Below are positions 33,823 through 41,659 of a DNA stretch of 48,925 nt, in pieces (position 1 is the first letter of the stretch; each line of letters starts with the position of its first letter). Source of the stretch: Deinococcus cellulosilyticus NBRC 106333 = KACC 11606 (lineage in GTDB: Bacteria; Deinococcota; Deinococci; Deinococcales; Deinococcaceae); assembly GCF_007990775.1 (NCBI RefSeq), contig NZ_BJXB01000036.1:1-48925 (forward strand), read 5' to 3'. The notes beneath the pieces are model-generated. The model was not told the origin of the DNA and made no database searches. It worked only from the letters and a program-made list of their open reading frames with translations. The position numbers and the translations under genes are program-made.

Positions 33823-35472
33823 ATGGAACCGATCACCACAACTTTGCCGTTTCTGGTCATCACCGGTCCCTTGCTTTACCTGCTTGCCGGGCTCATCTCT
33901 GTCCGCTGGGCCAGCCGAAATCCACAAAAGATGGTTCAAATCACCAACCCGATCGCATGGACGGGTTTTGGGGTGGCTGTGCTTTCAGCCATTGGTCTGG
34001 CCTTCACAGGGAAAATCAGCCACACTTTTTTCTCACTGGGTGCTTTTTTCAAACTGACCGTTTACTTTGATGTGCTCTCGGCGGTGATGCTCACCCTGGT
34101 GTCCTTCATTGGTCTGATCGTGACCCGCTACACCCGCAATTATCTGGCAGGAGATGCAGGACAGGGCCGATTCCTCAAGTGGCTTTCTTTGACCATTGCT
34201 GCAGTGCTCACCCTGATGGTCAGCGGTCACCTGGGGATGTTCGTGCTGGTGTGGATGGGGATCAGTCTGGGCCTCCACCAGCTTCTGGTGTTCTACCCGG
34301 AGCGTTTTGGTGCAAGGCTCGCTGCCCGCAAGAAATTCATCACCAGCCGTCTGGGTGACCTCAGCATGATCACTGCAGCTGTGCTGGTCTATCAGGGTTT
34401 TGGGACGCTGGATTTTGTCCGGATCTTTGAACTCGCTCAGGAGGCCAGAATGTCTGGTGCCTCCCTCCCTTACATTCCCGAGATCACTGGACTGCTGGTG
34501 CTTGCGGCCCTGCTGAAATCTGCACAGTTCCCCTTCCACAGCTGGCTTCCTGAAGTGATGGAAACCCCCACGCCTGTTTCTGCCCTGCTGCATGCTGGCA
34601 TCATCAATGCCGGTGGCTTTTTGATGGTCCGCATGAGTGAGGTGATGGTGCTTGCTCCAGGGTCCCTCACCGCACTGACCGTGGTGGGTGGCCTCACTGC
34701 CCTGTTTGGCTCTGTGGTGATGCTCACCCAGAACACGGTGAAAGTGGGCCTTGCCTACTCCACCATCGCCCAGATGGGCTTCATGTTGTTGCAGTGTGGT
34801 CTTGGGGCTTTCCCGGCTGCGGTGCTGCACATCGTCGGTCATTCTCTTTACAAAGCCCACGCCTTTCTGTCCTCGGGCAGTGTGGTGGAAACCAGCAAAT
34901 CCAGCCTTAAACTTCCGAAAGGAAAACCCCAGACTTTAAACCTGCTTCTTGTCCTGGCCTCTGCTGTGGGCCTCACTTTTGCAGCCGGAGCCCTTTTTGG
35001 AGCACCGCTGGATCACAAACCAGGCCTGCTGGTGCTGGGTTCCACCCTGATGATGGGTCTGGTCTACCTGATGTGGAATGCAGCCTCTGAACGCCTGACT
35101 GCAAAACTCTTCGTGAAAGGGCTGGGGTTCACAGGGTTTGTGGCGGTCAGTTACTTTGCCCTGCAGTCGGGTGTGGAATGGCTCCTCAAAGGTGCCGTGG
35201 TGACAGACCCTCTGGCTCCAACGGTCATGGGCCTTCTGATCTCGATCAGCCTGATCGTGCTGTTCCTGGCAGCTCTGGTGTTGCAGATGCTGCTTCCTTA
35301 CCGCATCTCTCACCCCCAGTGGCAGGTTGCCTACATCCACCTGCTCAATGGTCTGTATGTCCACGCCTTCACCCACCGCCTGATCGAAAAAGTGTGGCCC
35401 ATCAAGCCCGCTGTCTCTCCTGAAGCTGCCCAGAAAGGAAAAAGCCATGACTTTGCAAAGCGTGCATCCTGA
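33823..35472 (+). CDS. dabB: DAB inorganic-carbon pump membrane subunit DabB
   Basis: A 549-residue polytopic protein of the proton-translocating family of complex I subunit NuoL / Mrp antiporters, with about 13-14 membrane helices. The SAQFPFHSWLPEVMETPTPVSALLHAG segment (about residues 228-254) is the signature of this family. Together with DabA, encoded directly downstream with a 26-base overlap, it forms the DAB complex, which uses cation flux to drive CO2 hydration to bicarbonate in the cytoplasm. The pairing with DabA rather than other nuo genes decides the assignment. AAAGGA precedes the ATG. A LysR gene is divergent. Confidence 0.93.
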   Translation: MEPITTTLPFLVITGPLLYLLAGLISVRWASRNPQKMVQITNPIAWTGFGVAVLSAIGLAFTGKISHTFFSLGAFFKLTVYFDVLSAVMLTLVSFIGLIVTRYTRNYLAGDAGQGRFLKWLSLTIAAVLTLMVSGHLGMFVLVWMGISLGLHQLLVFYPERFGARLAARKKFITSRLGDLSMITAAVLVYQGFGTLDFVRIFELAQEARMSGASLPYIPEITGLLVLAALLKSAQFPFHSWLPEVMETPTPVSALLHAGIINAGGFLMVRMSEVMVLAPGSLTALTVVGGLTALFGSVVMLTQNTVKVGLAYSTIAQMGFMLLQCGLGAFPAAVLHIVGHSLYKAHAFLSSGSVVETSKSSLKLPKGKPQTLNLLLVLASAVGLTFAAGALFGAPLDHKPGLLVLGSTLMMGLVYLMWNAASERLTAKLFVKGLGFTGFVAVSYFALQSGVEWLLKGAVVTDPLAPTVMGLLISISLIVLFLAALVLQMLLPYRISHPQWQVAYIHLLNGLYVHAFTHRLIEKVWPIKPAVSPEAAQKGKSHDFAKRAS

Positions 35473-37867
35473 ATTCCGTAAACAGGTGAAAGGCGTCACC
35501 CAGCGCATTGCCCCCCTGTGGCCCCTCAAGCACTTCGTTGCCGTGAATCCCTTCGTGGGCCTGACCGATCAACCGTTTTCTGAGGCCTGCCAGACGGTGA
35601 AGCAGGTGGTCCACGCCAGCATGCTGATGCCCCGCGAATATTACGCCCAGCAGGTGCAGCAGGGCAGAATTCAGGAACAGGACCTGCAGAAAGCTGCGCT
35701 TGAACATGGGCTGGATGTGGTGACCCTCAAGCATGCTCTGGCTCAGCCATCCAGTCAGAATCAGGCTGTGGTTGCCCACACCGTGACAGAAGTGGTGGAT
35801 GAGGCCAGAAACACCTTCTACAGCCGCATGACCACCGAGGAAATCTCCAAGTGGTGTGCAGCATATTTTGACCAGACCCAGGCTGTGTGGACCCTGCCCT
35901 GGCGGGACCTTCCTCTGTACAGTGCCTGGAGGATGGCTGCCCGGCTGGACCGTCAGCCTGAGGTGCTGGGCTTCAGGGATTTCCGCAAATGGGTGGGTCA
36001 GCTGCCCACCGATCCTCATGAAGCCATTCACTTCATCACCGAAGCCCTGCAAGTGCGGGATGCTGCACTGGAGGTGTATCTGCACCGCGCCCTGTGCAGC
36101 ATCTCTGGATGGGCCTCCTACGTGCGCTACCAGACCTGGGATGCTGAACTCGCTGGCGTCGAGAAAGACGATCTGGTGCAACTGCTCGCCATCCGCCTGA
36201 GTTTTGACTTCGCCCTCTTCCAGATGCACAAAAACCTGCAGCTCGAATGGAACCGTGCTGTTTTCCAGATGGGGCACCTCAGGCAATACCAGACAGACAT
36301 GCAAGGGGATCTGGCCCTGCAACGGGCCTTTGAGCATGGTTTTCAGCGGGAACTGATCTCCCAGCTCTCACAGAAAAAAGAGGTGGCAGAGCAGGGCAGG
36401 AAAGCTGTGCAGGCGGTCTTCTGCATTGATGTGCGCTCTGAAGTGTTTCGCCGTTCGCTCGAAACCCTGAGTCCAGACCTTGAAACCGCAGGCTTTGCAG
36501 GCTTTTTCGGGCTTCCCATCCAGTATGTGTCCCTCGCAGAAGAGGAGGGCAGCGCCCAGTGCCCGGTGCTGCTGCATCCTGCCCTCAGTGTGCAGGAGAC
36601 CCTGCAAGGTGTTTCTGAAAAGCAGCGAAAAGAGGCGATCTCTGCCCGTGTGCTGAGAAAACAGGCAGCGCAGGTCTGGAAAGCCTTCAAGACTTCTGCC
36701 GTGTCCTCTTTTGCATATGTGGAAACGGCTGGACTTGGGTTTGGGGCGAAGCTCGCCAGTGACAGCTTTCGCATCACCCGTCCGGTCAAGCATCCTTCAG
36801 TTCACGGCCTGCATCACCATCAGGTCAAACAGCTCGGACCTGACCTTTCTGGATGGAGTTTAGAGCAGCGCCTGAAGCTTGCAGAAGGGATGCTGAAAGG
36901 CATGTCCATGAAGACTGGATTCGCCCGCCTGATCCTGCTCGCTGGACACGGCAGCAGCACGGTCAACAATCCTCACGCTTCTGGTCTGGACTGCGGGGCC
37001 TGTGGAGGGCACACTGGAGAGGCCAACGCCAGGGTTGCTGCGAAAATCCTCAATGATGCTGCAGTGAGGGTGGGTCTTGCTGCAAAAGGCATCGACATTC
37101 CGGCAGACAGCTGGTTTGTGGCAGGCCTGCACAACACCACCACCGACGACATGACCCTGTATGACACCGAAAAGTTGCCCGCTTCCCATCAGAAGGATCT
37201 GCAGCAGCTTGAGGGTTGGCTGGAGCAGGCCGCAGGACTCACCCGTCTTTCCCGTGCCAAATGGCTGGGGGGATCTGACAAAACCGCTCTTCAAATGGCC
37301 CAGGAGGTGGAAAAACGCAGCAAGGACTGGTCCCAGGTGCGACCAGAGTGGGGTCTTGCAGGAAATGCAGCTTTCATTGCAGCGCCCAGAGTCCGCACGT
37401 CCAGCTTGAACCTCGAAGGCAGGGTTTTCCTGCACAACTACAACTGGCAGGAAGACCCTGCCTTCTCAGTCCTGGAACTGATCATGACTGCCCCCATGGT
37501 GGTGGCGAGCTGGATCAACCTGCAGTATTACGGTTCCACAGTGGACAACCGGGCTTTTGGCAGCGGCAACAAAGTCCTGCACAACGTGGTGGGGGGCACT
37601 CTTGGGGTGTTGCAAGGCAGCAGGGGAGACCTGCAGACCGGCCTTCCCCTGCAGTCCCTGCATGACGGAGAACAATTTGTCCATGAGCCCCTCAGGCTCA
37701 GCGTGTTCATCGAGGCCCCTCAGGAAGAGATCAACAAGGTGATCTCGAAACATGGACACGTGCGGGACCTGCTGGACCACCATTGGCTCTACCTGTTCAG
37801 GATCACCCCAGAAGGGGAATTTAAACGCTATGTGGGAGATCTCAGGTGGGAGGCTTTGGACAGCTGA
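35447..37867 (+). CDS. dabA: DAB inorganic-carbon pump catalytic subunit DabA (DUF2309)
   Basis: An 806-residue DUF2309 protein, the beta-carbonic-anhydrase-like subunit of the DAB pump. The zinc-site residues known from Halothiobacillus DabA are present: Cys326 and Asp328 in VFCIDVRSE, His501 in LLAGHGSSTVNNP and Cys516 in GLDCGACGGHTGEANAR. The N-terminal PLKHFVAVNPFVGL is the usual family opening. It overlaps dabB by 26 bases and has an AAAGGAAAAAG SD. In heterotrophs the pump supplies bicarbonate to carboxylases and allows growth at ambient CO2. The neighbouring cob genes have no evident direct tie. Confidence 0.95.
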   Translation: MTLQSVHPEFRKQVKGVTQRIAPLWPLKHFVAVNPFVGLTDQPFSEACQTVKQVVHASMLMPREYYAQQVQQGRIQEQDLQKAALEHGLDVVTLKHALAQPSSQNQAVVAHTVTEVVDEARNTFYSRMTTEEISKWCAAYFDQTQAVWTLPWRDLPLYSAWRMAARLDRQPEVLGFRDFRKWVGQLPTDPHEAIHFITEALQVRDAALEVYLHRALCSISGWASYVRYQTWDAELAGVEKDDLVQLLAIRLSFDFALFQMHKNLQLEWNRAVFQMGHLRQYQTDMQGDLALQRAFEHGFQRELISQLSQKKEVAEQGRKAVQAVFCIDVRSEVFRRSLETLSPDLETAGFAGFFGLPIQYVSLAEEEGSAQCPVLLHPALSVQETLQGVSEKQRKEAISARVLRKQAAQVWKAFKTSAVSSFAYVETAGLGFGAKLASDSFRITRPVKHPSVHGLHHHQVKQLGPDLSGWSLEQRLKLAEGMLKGMSMKTGFARLILLAGHGSSTVNNPHASGLDCGACGGHTGEANARVAAKILNDAAVRVGLAAKGIDIPADSWFVAGLHNTTTDDMTLYDTEKLPASHQKDLQQLEGWLEQAAGLTRLSRAKWLGGSDKTALQMAQEVEKRSKDWSQVRPEWGLAGNAAFIAAPRVRTSSLNLEGRVFLHNYNWQEDPAFSVLELIMTAPMVVASWINLQYYGSTVDNRAFGSGNKVLHNVVGGTLGVLQGSRGDLQTGLPLQSLHDGEQFVHEPLRLSVFIEAPQEEINKVISKHGHVRDLLDHHWLYLFRITPEGEFKRYVGDLRWEALDS

Positions 37868-37891
37868 GAGACGGAAATTGGAACACCCACC

Positions 37892-37918
37892 AGGGCGAGG
37901 CACGCCTCGCCCCTACAA
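37892..37918. repeat. TGTAGGGGCG palindromic intergenic repeat, copy 3 (inverted)
   Basis: AGGGCGAGG, CAC, then GCCTCGCCCCTACAA. On the minus strand it begins TTGTAGGGGCGAGGC, matching the heads of copies 1 and 2. It lies after dabA and could terminate it. Confidence 0.72.
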
Positions 37919-38022
37919 CCCACATCAATATTGCTGTCAGTGGGTGGGCCAATAGATCGCTCCTGAAAACCCTTCTGATTTCTGCCTTCTGCCTTTCGCT
38001 CTCAGCCCTCGGCCCTTGCCTC

Positions 38023-38038
38023 CGTTTCACGTGAAACA
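38023..38038. other. parS site 4
   Basis: CGTTTCACGTGAAACA, identical to site 2. It is about 18.4 kb to the right of oriC and lies directly upstream of the cobalamin riboswitch promoter region. Confidence 0.95.
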
Positions 38039-38079
38039 TCCCCATCCTGCCCCCCTCAACAGTGTTATCCTGTGAGACA

Positions 38080-38262
38080 TCGGGAACTGCTCCGCGTAGG
38101 ACGGTTTAAGGGCGAAAGTCCAAGTGGGGAATCTGGTGGGCTGTGCATAAAAATCCTGTACAGCAAGTCCAGAACTGACGCGCAACGGTGATAGAAGCTG
38201 GCTTCTTCAGTCCGAATGCCACCCCGGTGAGAACCTCGCGATTGGGTGCGTGAAACGCAATT
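38080..38262 (+). promoter_or_regulatory. Cobalamin riboswitch
   Basis: The conserved core blocks appear in order: GGGGAATCTGGTG (38127-38139), its partner TCCAG (38168-38172), the B12-box region CTGACGCGCAACGGTGAT (38175-38192), and AGTCCGAATGCCACCCC (38209-38225). A TTATCC -10-like element lies just upstream. It precedes cbiZ and the adenosylcobamide genes to cobQ, all expected targets of B12 repression. Confidence 0.88.
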
Positions 38263-38287
38263 CAAGCCCGCTCGTGTGTGGAGTGCC

Positions 38288-38926
38288 ATGCAGAGTCTGG
38301 AAACAGAGCAGGTGTGCCTGACCCTCAAACCTTCAAGCCTCATTCTGGATTTTCTGGAGCCCAGAACCATCCTTTCGAGTGCGCCGTTCAATGGTGGCCT
38401 GACCCGCGCCAGGTACGTGCTGAACCGCACCGTGGGCATGGAGTTCTGCCCGGTGGATGTGCAAGAGGCGGTCAGACAGGAAATTCAGGCAGTGAACCTT
38501 CCTGCAGACCAGACCGTCTGCTGCCTCACTGCAGTGGATGTCTGGAAGTTTGGCGAGGGCCGCGCAGAAGAACAGGGCATCAGCGCCACCGCTTTTGTGA
38601 CGGCAGGGCTGGGCAACCTGAGTGCTCCGGGCCTGACGCCGATCAGTGACCACAAGCCTGGAACCATCAACAGCGTTGTTTGCATTGAAGCGAACCTGCC
38701 CACAGCTGCACTGGTGGAAGCCGTACAGATCGTGACTGAGGTCAAAGCCCGCATGCTGCAGGGACGCCAGACCCGGGAAGGCCATGCAGGAACAGGCACC
38801 AGCACCGACACTGTGACCATCGTGATGCTGGGCGGCAGAGATGAAAAATATTCCGGTGCAGTGACCCCGGTGGGTCGGGCTGTGGCCCGGGCCTTTGAAG
38901 ATGCATTCCGGGAGGCCATCAAATGA
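38288..38926 (+). CDS. cbiZ: Adenosylcobinamide amidohydrolase CbiZ
   Basis: A 212-residue CbiZ that removes the aminopropanol (phosphate) arm of adenosylcobinamide to give adenosylcobyric acid, letting the cell remodel scavenged corrinoids with other lower ligands. Characteristic segments are SSAPFNGGLTRARYVLNRTV (about residues 30-49), TAFVTAGLGNLSAPG, INSVVCIEANLP and the C-terminal GTGTSTDTVTIVML. ATG 38288 follows GGAG by 4 bases; the in-frame GTG at 38246 lies within the riboswitch and is rejected. It is the first gene after the riboswitch and overlaps cobO by 4 bases. Confidence 0.93.
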   Translation: MQSLETEQVCLTLKPSSLILDFLEPRTILSSAPFNGGLTRARYVLNRTVGMEFCPVDVQEAVRQEIQAVNLPADQTVCCLTAVDVWKFGEGRAEEQGISATAFVTAGLGNLSAPGLTPISDHKPGTINSVVCIEANLPTAALVEAVQIVTEVKARMLQGRQTREGHAGTGTSTDTVTIVMLGGRDEKYSGAVTPVGRAVARAFEDAFREAIK

Positions 38927-39489
38927 GCAGCCAGCCCCACACCACCAAACCCTATGAGAAGCCCACCGGAGAGCGCAGAGGGCTCGTCATCATCAACACC
39001 GGAAACGGCAAAGGAAAAACCACGGCTGCTCTGGGTTTGCTGGTTCGTGCCCAGGGAAGGGGCCTGAGAACCCGCCTTCTGCAATTCATCAAGCATGAAA
39101 GTGCAAACTTTGGAGAGCACCGCAGCCTCAAAACACTTGGCATCCCCTTTGCAGGTCTGGGAGATGGTTTTTCCTGGACCAGCAAGGATCTTGACCGCAG
39201 CAAGGAGATGGCACAGGCTGGATGGCAGGAGGCAAAAGCGGCCATTTTGTCCGGTGAATATGACCTGCTGGTGCTTGATGAGGTGACCTATCCCATCAAC
39301 TGGGGCTGGATTGACGTTCAGGAGGTGCTGGACACCCTGAAAGCCAGACCAAAAATGCTGCATGTGGTCCTGACCGGACGCAAAGCCCATGAGCTTCTGG
39401 TTGAGTTTGCAGACACCGTGACAGAAATGCAGCCTGTGAAACACGCCTTTGAAGCGGGCGTTCCAGCCCAGAAAGGCATCGAGCACTAG
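38923..39489 (+). CDS. cobO: Corrinoid adenosyltransferase CobO (CobA/BtuR family)
   Basis: A 188-residue ATP:cob(I)alamin adenosyltransferase that attaches the 5'-deoxyadenosyl upper ligand to reduced cobalt. The P-loop NTGNGKGKTTAALGL is at residues 24-38, and VLDEVTYPINWGW near the middle and VVLTGRKAHELL near the end are family-specific. ATG 38923 overlaps the cbiZ stop (ATGA). It supplies the adenosylated substrates used by cbiB, cobU and cobS. Confidence 0.95.
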   Translation: MSSQPHTTKPYEKPTGERRGLVIINTGNGKGKTTAALGLLVRAQGRGLRTRLLQFIKHESANFGEHRSLKTLGIPFAGLGDGFSWTSKDLDRSKEMAQAGWQEAKAAILSGEYDLLVLDEVTYPINWGWIDVQEVLDTLKARPKMLHVVLTGRKAHELLVEFADTVTEMQPVKHAFEAGVPAQKGIEH

Positions 39490-39492
39490 ACC

Positions 39493-39849
39493 ATGCGCAT
39501 GCTGCTGTTCCTCGGGGTGGCTGCAGTGTACCTCCTGATCACGTTTCAGGTGCTCAGGCGTCCATCGAGTGTGATGCAGGATGTGGGCCTCAGGTTTGAC
39601 AACATCAACGGCCTGAGTGAGTTCCATGCCATTTATGTGGGCATCTGGTCGGTGACGGCGGCCATGCTGATCTATTCGGCATTCTTTCCAGAGGAGCGTG
39701 CACTGGCGGTGTTCGCGGCCCTGATGGTGCTTGCCCAGCCCATTGGAAGGATTGTCGCCCTGTTCAGGGGGGGCCTGCCCCGGGGAAAAATGCAGCTGAT
39801 GTTCGTGCTGGAAACCATTGGAGGACTGTGGCTCTGCTTTCTGGCCTGA
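39493..39849 (+). CDS. Small four-helix membrane protein (DUF4345-like) inside the cob operon
   Basis: A 118-residue protein with about four hydrophobic segments (residues 2-20, 42-63, 68-88 and 98-117). The arrangement and the FHAIYVGIWSVTAAMLIYS and LAQPIGRIVALFRGG stretches resemble DUF4345 proteins, whose function is unknown. It starts 3 bases after cobO and overlaps cbiB by 22 bases, so it is firmly within the operon. DUF4345 genes are not standard cobalamin genes; a role in corrinoid handling at the membrane is possible but only by association. Confidence 0.8.
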   Translation: MRMLLFLGVAAVYLLITFQVLRRPSSVMQDVGLRFDNINGLSEFHAIYVGIWSVTAAMLIYSAFFPEERALAVFAALMVLAQPIGRIVALFRGGLPRGKMQLMFVLETIGGLWLCFLA

Positions 39850-40715
39850 GTGTGCTGCTGGCTTTTTTGCTGGATCATCTGGGCGAGCCTCCCATGAAAT
39901 TTCATCCGGTGGTGTGGATGGGAAATTACCTCCGGGCAGCACGCCGACTCCTCTTCAAAGACTTCTTCGCAGGTCTGCTGGGATGGGGGGTGGGTGCTGT
40001 GCTGGTCCTGGGTCTGGCAGCAGGGGTGCAACTGGCGATTCATCAGATGTCTCCTGGCTGGCAGATTCTGCTCACCGCAGTCTGCCTGAAGCCCCTGATG
40101 GCCTGGAGTGCCCTGAGAAAAGCTGGAGAAAGTGTCCTGCTTGCTCCAACTTTGCAGGAAGCCAGACGGGAGCTCTCCTGGCATCTGGTGAGCAGGGACA
40201 CTTCAGAACTCAGCGAAAGTGAGGTGATGGGGGCCGCCATGGAATCGGTGGCAGAGAACCTGTCAGATTCACTGGTGGCTCCGCTGTTCTGGTTTCTGAT
40301 TGGAGGCCTGCCCATGGTGGCTTTCTACCGTTACTGCAACACCGCAGATGCCATGTGGGGATACCGCACGCCTGAACTGGAGCACTTCGGCAAGGTGGCC
40401 GCCAGGGTGGACGACCTGCTGAACCTGATTCCTGCCCGTCTCACGGGCCTGCTGATCTGCGCGGTGCACCAGTCAAAACAGGCCTGGAACACCATGAACA
40501 GAGATGCGCTGAAAACTCCGAGTCCCAATTCCGGTTACCCGATGGCAGCACTGGCAGGTTTGATCGGGGTGAGGCTCAGCAAAAGGGACACCTATGATCT
40601 TGGCGCAGGGTTCCGAGATCCTGAGAAATCCGATCTTGCTCTGACCCTGAAAGCCCTTCACCGTGTGGCATGGATCAGTGTGGTCTTTCTGTCAGGGGTT
40701 TCATGTTTCCTCTGA
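39828..40715 (+). CDS. cbiB: Adenosylcobinamide-phosphate synthase CbiB
   Basis: A 295-residue membrane enzyme that attaches aminopropanol phosphate (made by CobD) to adenosylcobyric acid. The GEPPMKFHPVVWMGN motif (about residues 19-33), SRDTSELSESEVMGAAMESVAENLSDS and the FYRYCNTADAMWGYR segment are diagnostic. It starts with GTG 39828 inside the preceding gene; GGAGG ends only 3 bases upstream, so a slightly later GTG (39852) cannot be excluded. It overlaps cobD by 13 bases. Confidence 0.95.
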   Translation: MALLSGLSVLLAFLLDHLGEPPMKFHPVVWMGNYLRAARRLLFKDFFAGLLGWGVGAVLVLGLAAGVQLAIHQMSPGWQILLTAVCLKPLMAWSALRKAGESVLLAPTLQEARRELSWHLVSRDTSELSESEVMGAAMESVAENLSDSLVAPLFWFLIGGLPMVAFYRYCNTADAMWGYRTPELEHFGKVAARVDDLLNLIPARLTGLLICAVHQSKQAWNTMNRDALKTPSPNSGYPMAALAGLIGVRLSKRDTYDLGAGFRDPEKSDLALTLKALHRVAWISVVFLSGVSCFL

Positions 40716-41659
40716 TCGCAAAAGCCCACCATGGGGGCAGGCAGGACGATCTGGCCCTGCTGGATTTCTCTGTGAACAGCAACCCACTTGGTCCGAACCC
40801 TCTGCTCCTGCAAGCCTGGCAACAGGCAGACCTGACCGAGTATCCAGAACCCACCTACCTGCAGACCCGCACAGCCCTTGCCCACTGGCATCAGGTTCAG
40901 CCTGATCAGGTGGTGCCGGGGGTTGGAGCGAGCGAACTGATGTACCGGATCTGCTTTGCCCTTTTAAAGCCTGGAGATGGGGTGCTGTCTATTGGCAGTC
41001 CCTTTGGTGAGTTTGCCCGTGCTGTCGGGTTGTGCAGGGCAAAACTGACGGTGACGGACCGGATTCATCCCCAGTTGAAACCTGTTCGGTTGCTGTACCT
41101 GTCCAACCCGCACAACCCCAGCGGTCATTTCGTGCAGGACCTGCAGCCTTTGCTGGAGGTCGCAGAACATGTGCTGCTGGATGAAGCTTACCTGCCTTTT
41201 CTGGGGATTCACGCAGAGGGACTGCCTGATCGGGTGATCCGTCTGCAGTCTCCCGGGAAGGTGCATGGTCTGGTGGGCATGCGCATGGCTTACGCCCTGT
41301 GCAGTTCAGAAGTGGCAGAGAAACTCATCAACCTGCAGAGCTCCTGGCACATCCCAGGCAGTCTGGATGTGGTCCTCAGGCACCTGCCAGAAGCCCAGAA
41401 CTTTGTGGAAAGGACCCTGCCAGAGGTCAGACACAGTGCACAGAAACTCGCTGCTGCCCTGAAGGTTCCTTTTTGTGGGGTTCCCTTTTTGCTCTGTCCC
41501 ATGCCTGACACACCACGTCTTGTGCGTTTCCTGCTGGACCGGGGGATGCGGGTCCGGGACTGTTCCAGCTATGGGTATCCTGACTTCATTCGCGTGAGCA
41601 CACAGCTGGAAAAAGACGTTCTTTTACTGGAGGGGATCAAGACTTTTTATGGCTCTTAA
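40703..41659 (+). CDS. cobD: Threonine-phosphate decarboxylase CobD
   Basis: A 318-residue PLP enzyme of the class I/II aminotransferase fold. It makes aminopropanol O-2-phosphate from L-threonine phosphate for CbiB. The N-terminal HHGG and DFSVNSNPLGP are CobD hallmarks. PLP-site residues are SNPHNPSG (Asn138), DEAY (160-163) and the Schiff-base Lys186 in SPGKVHGLVGMRMAY. Histidinol-phosphate aminotransferase is the nearest alternative, but the position between cbiB and cobQ settles it. It is shorter than Salmonella CobD (364). AGGGG precedes ATG 40703. It overlaps cobQ by 11 bases. Confidence 0.92.
   Translation: MFPLIAKAHHGGRQDDLALLDFSVNSNPLGPNPLLLQAWQQADLTEYPEPTYLQTRTALAHWHQVQPDQVVPGVGASELMYRICFALLKPGDGVLSIGSPFGEFARAVGLCRAKLTVTDRIHPQLKPVRLLYLSNPHNPSGHFVQDLQPLLEVAEHVLLDEAYLPFLGIHAEGLPDRVIRLQSPGKVHGLVGMRMAYALCSSEVAEKLINLQSSWHIPGSLDVVLRHLPEAQNFVERTLPEVRHSAQKLAAALKVPFCGVPFLLCPMPDTPRLVRFLLDRGMRVRDCSSYGYPDFIRVSTQLEKDVLLLEGIKTFYGS

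Noticed and set aside
33823..35472. dabB as a complex I subunit (nuoL)
   Set aside because: No other nuo genes are nearby and it overlaps DUF2309/dabA, which defines the DAB pump.
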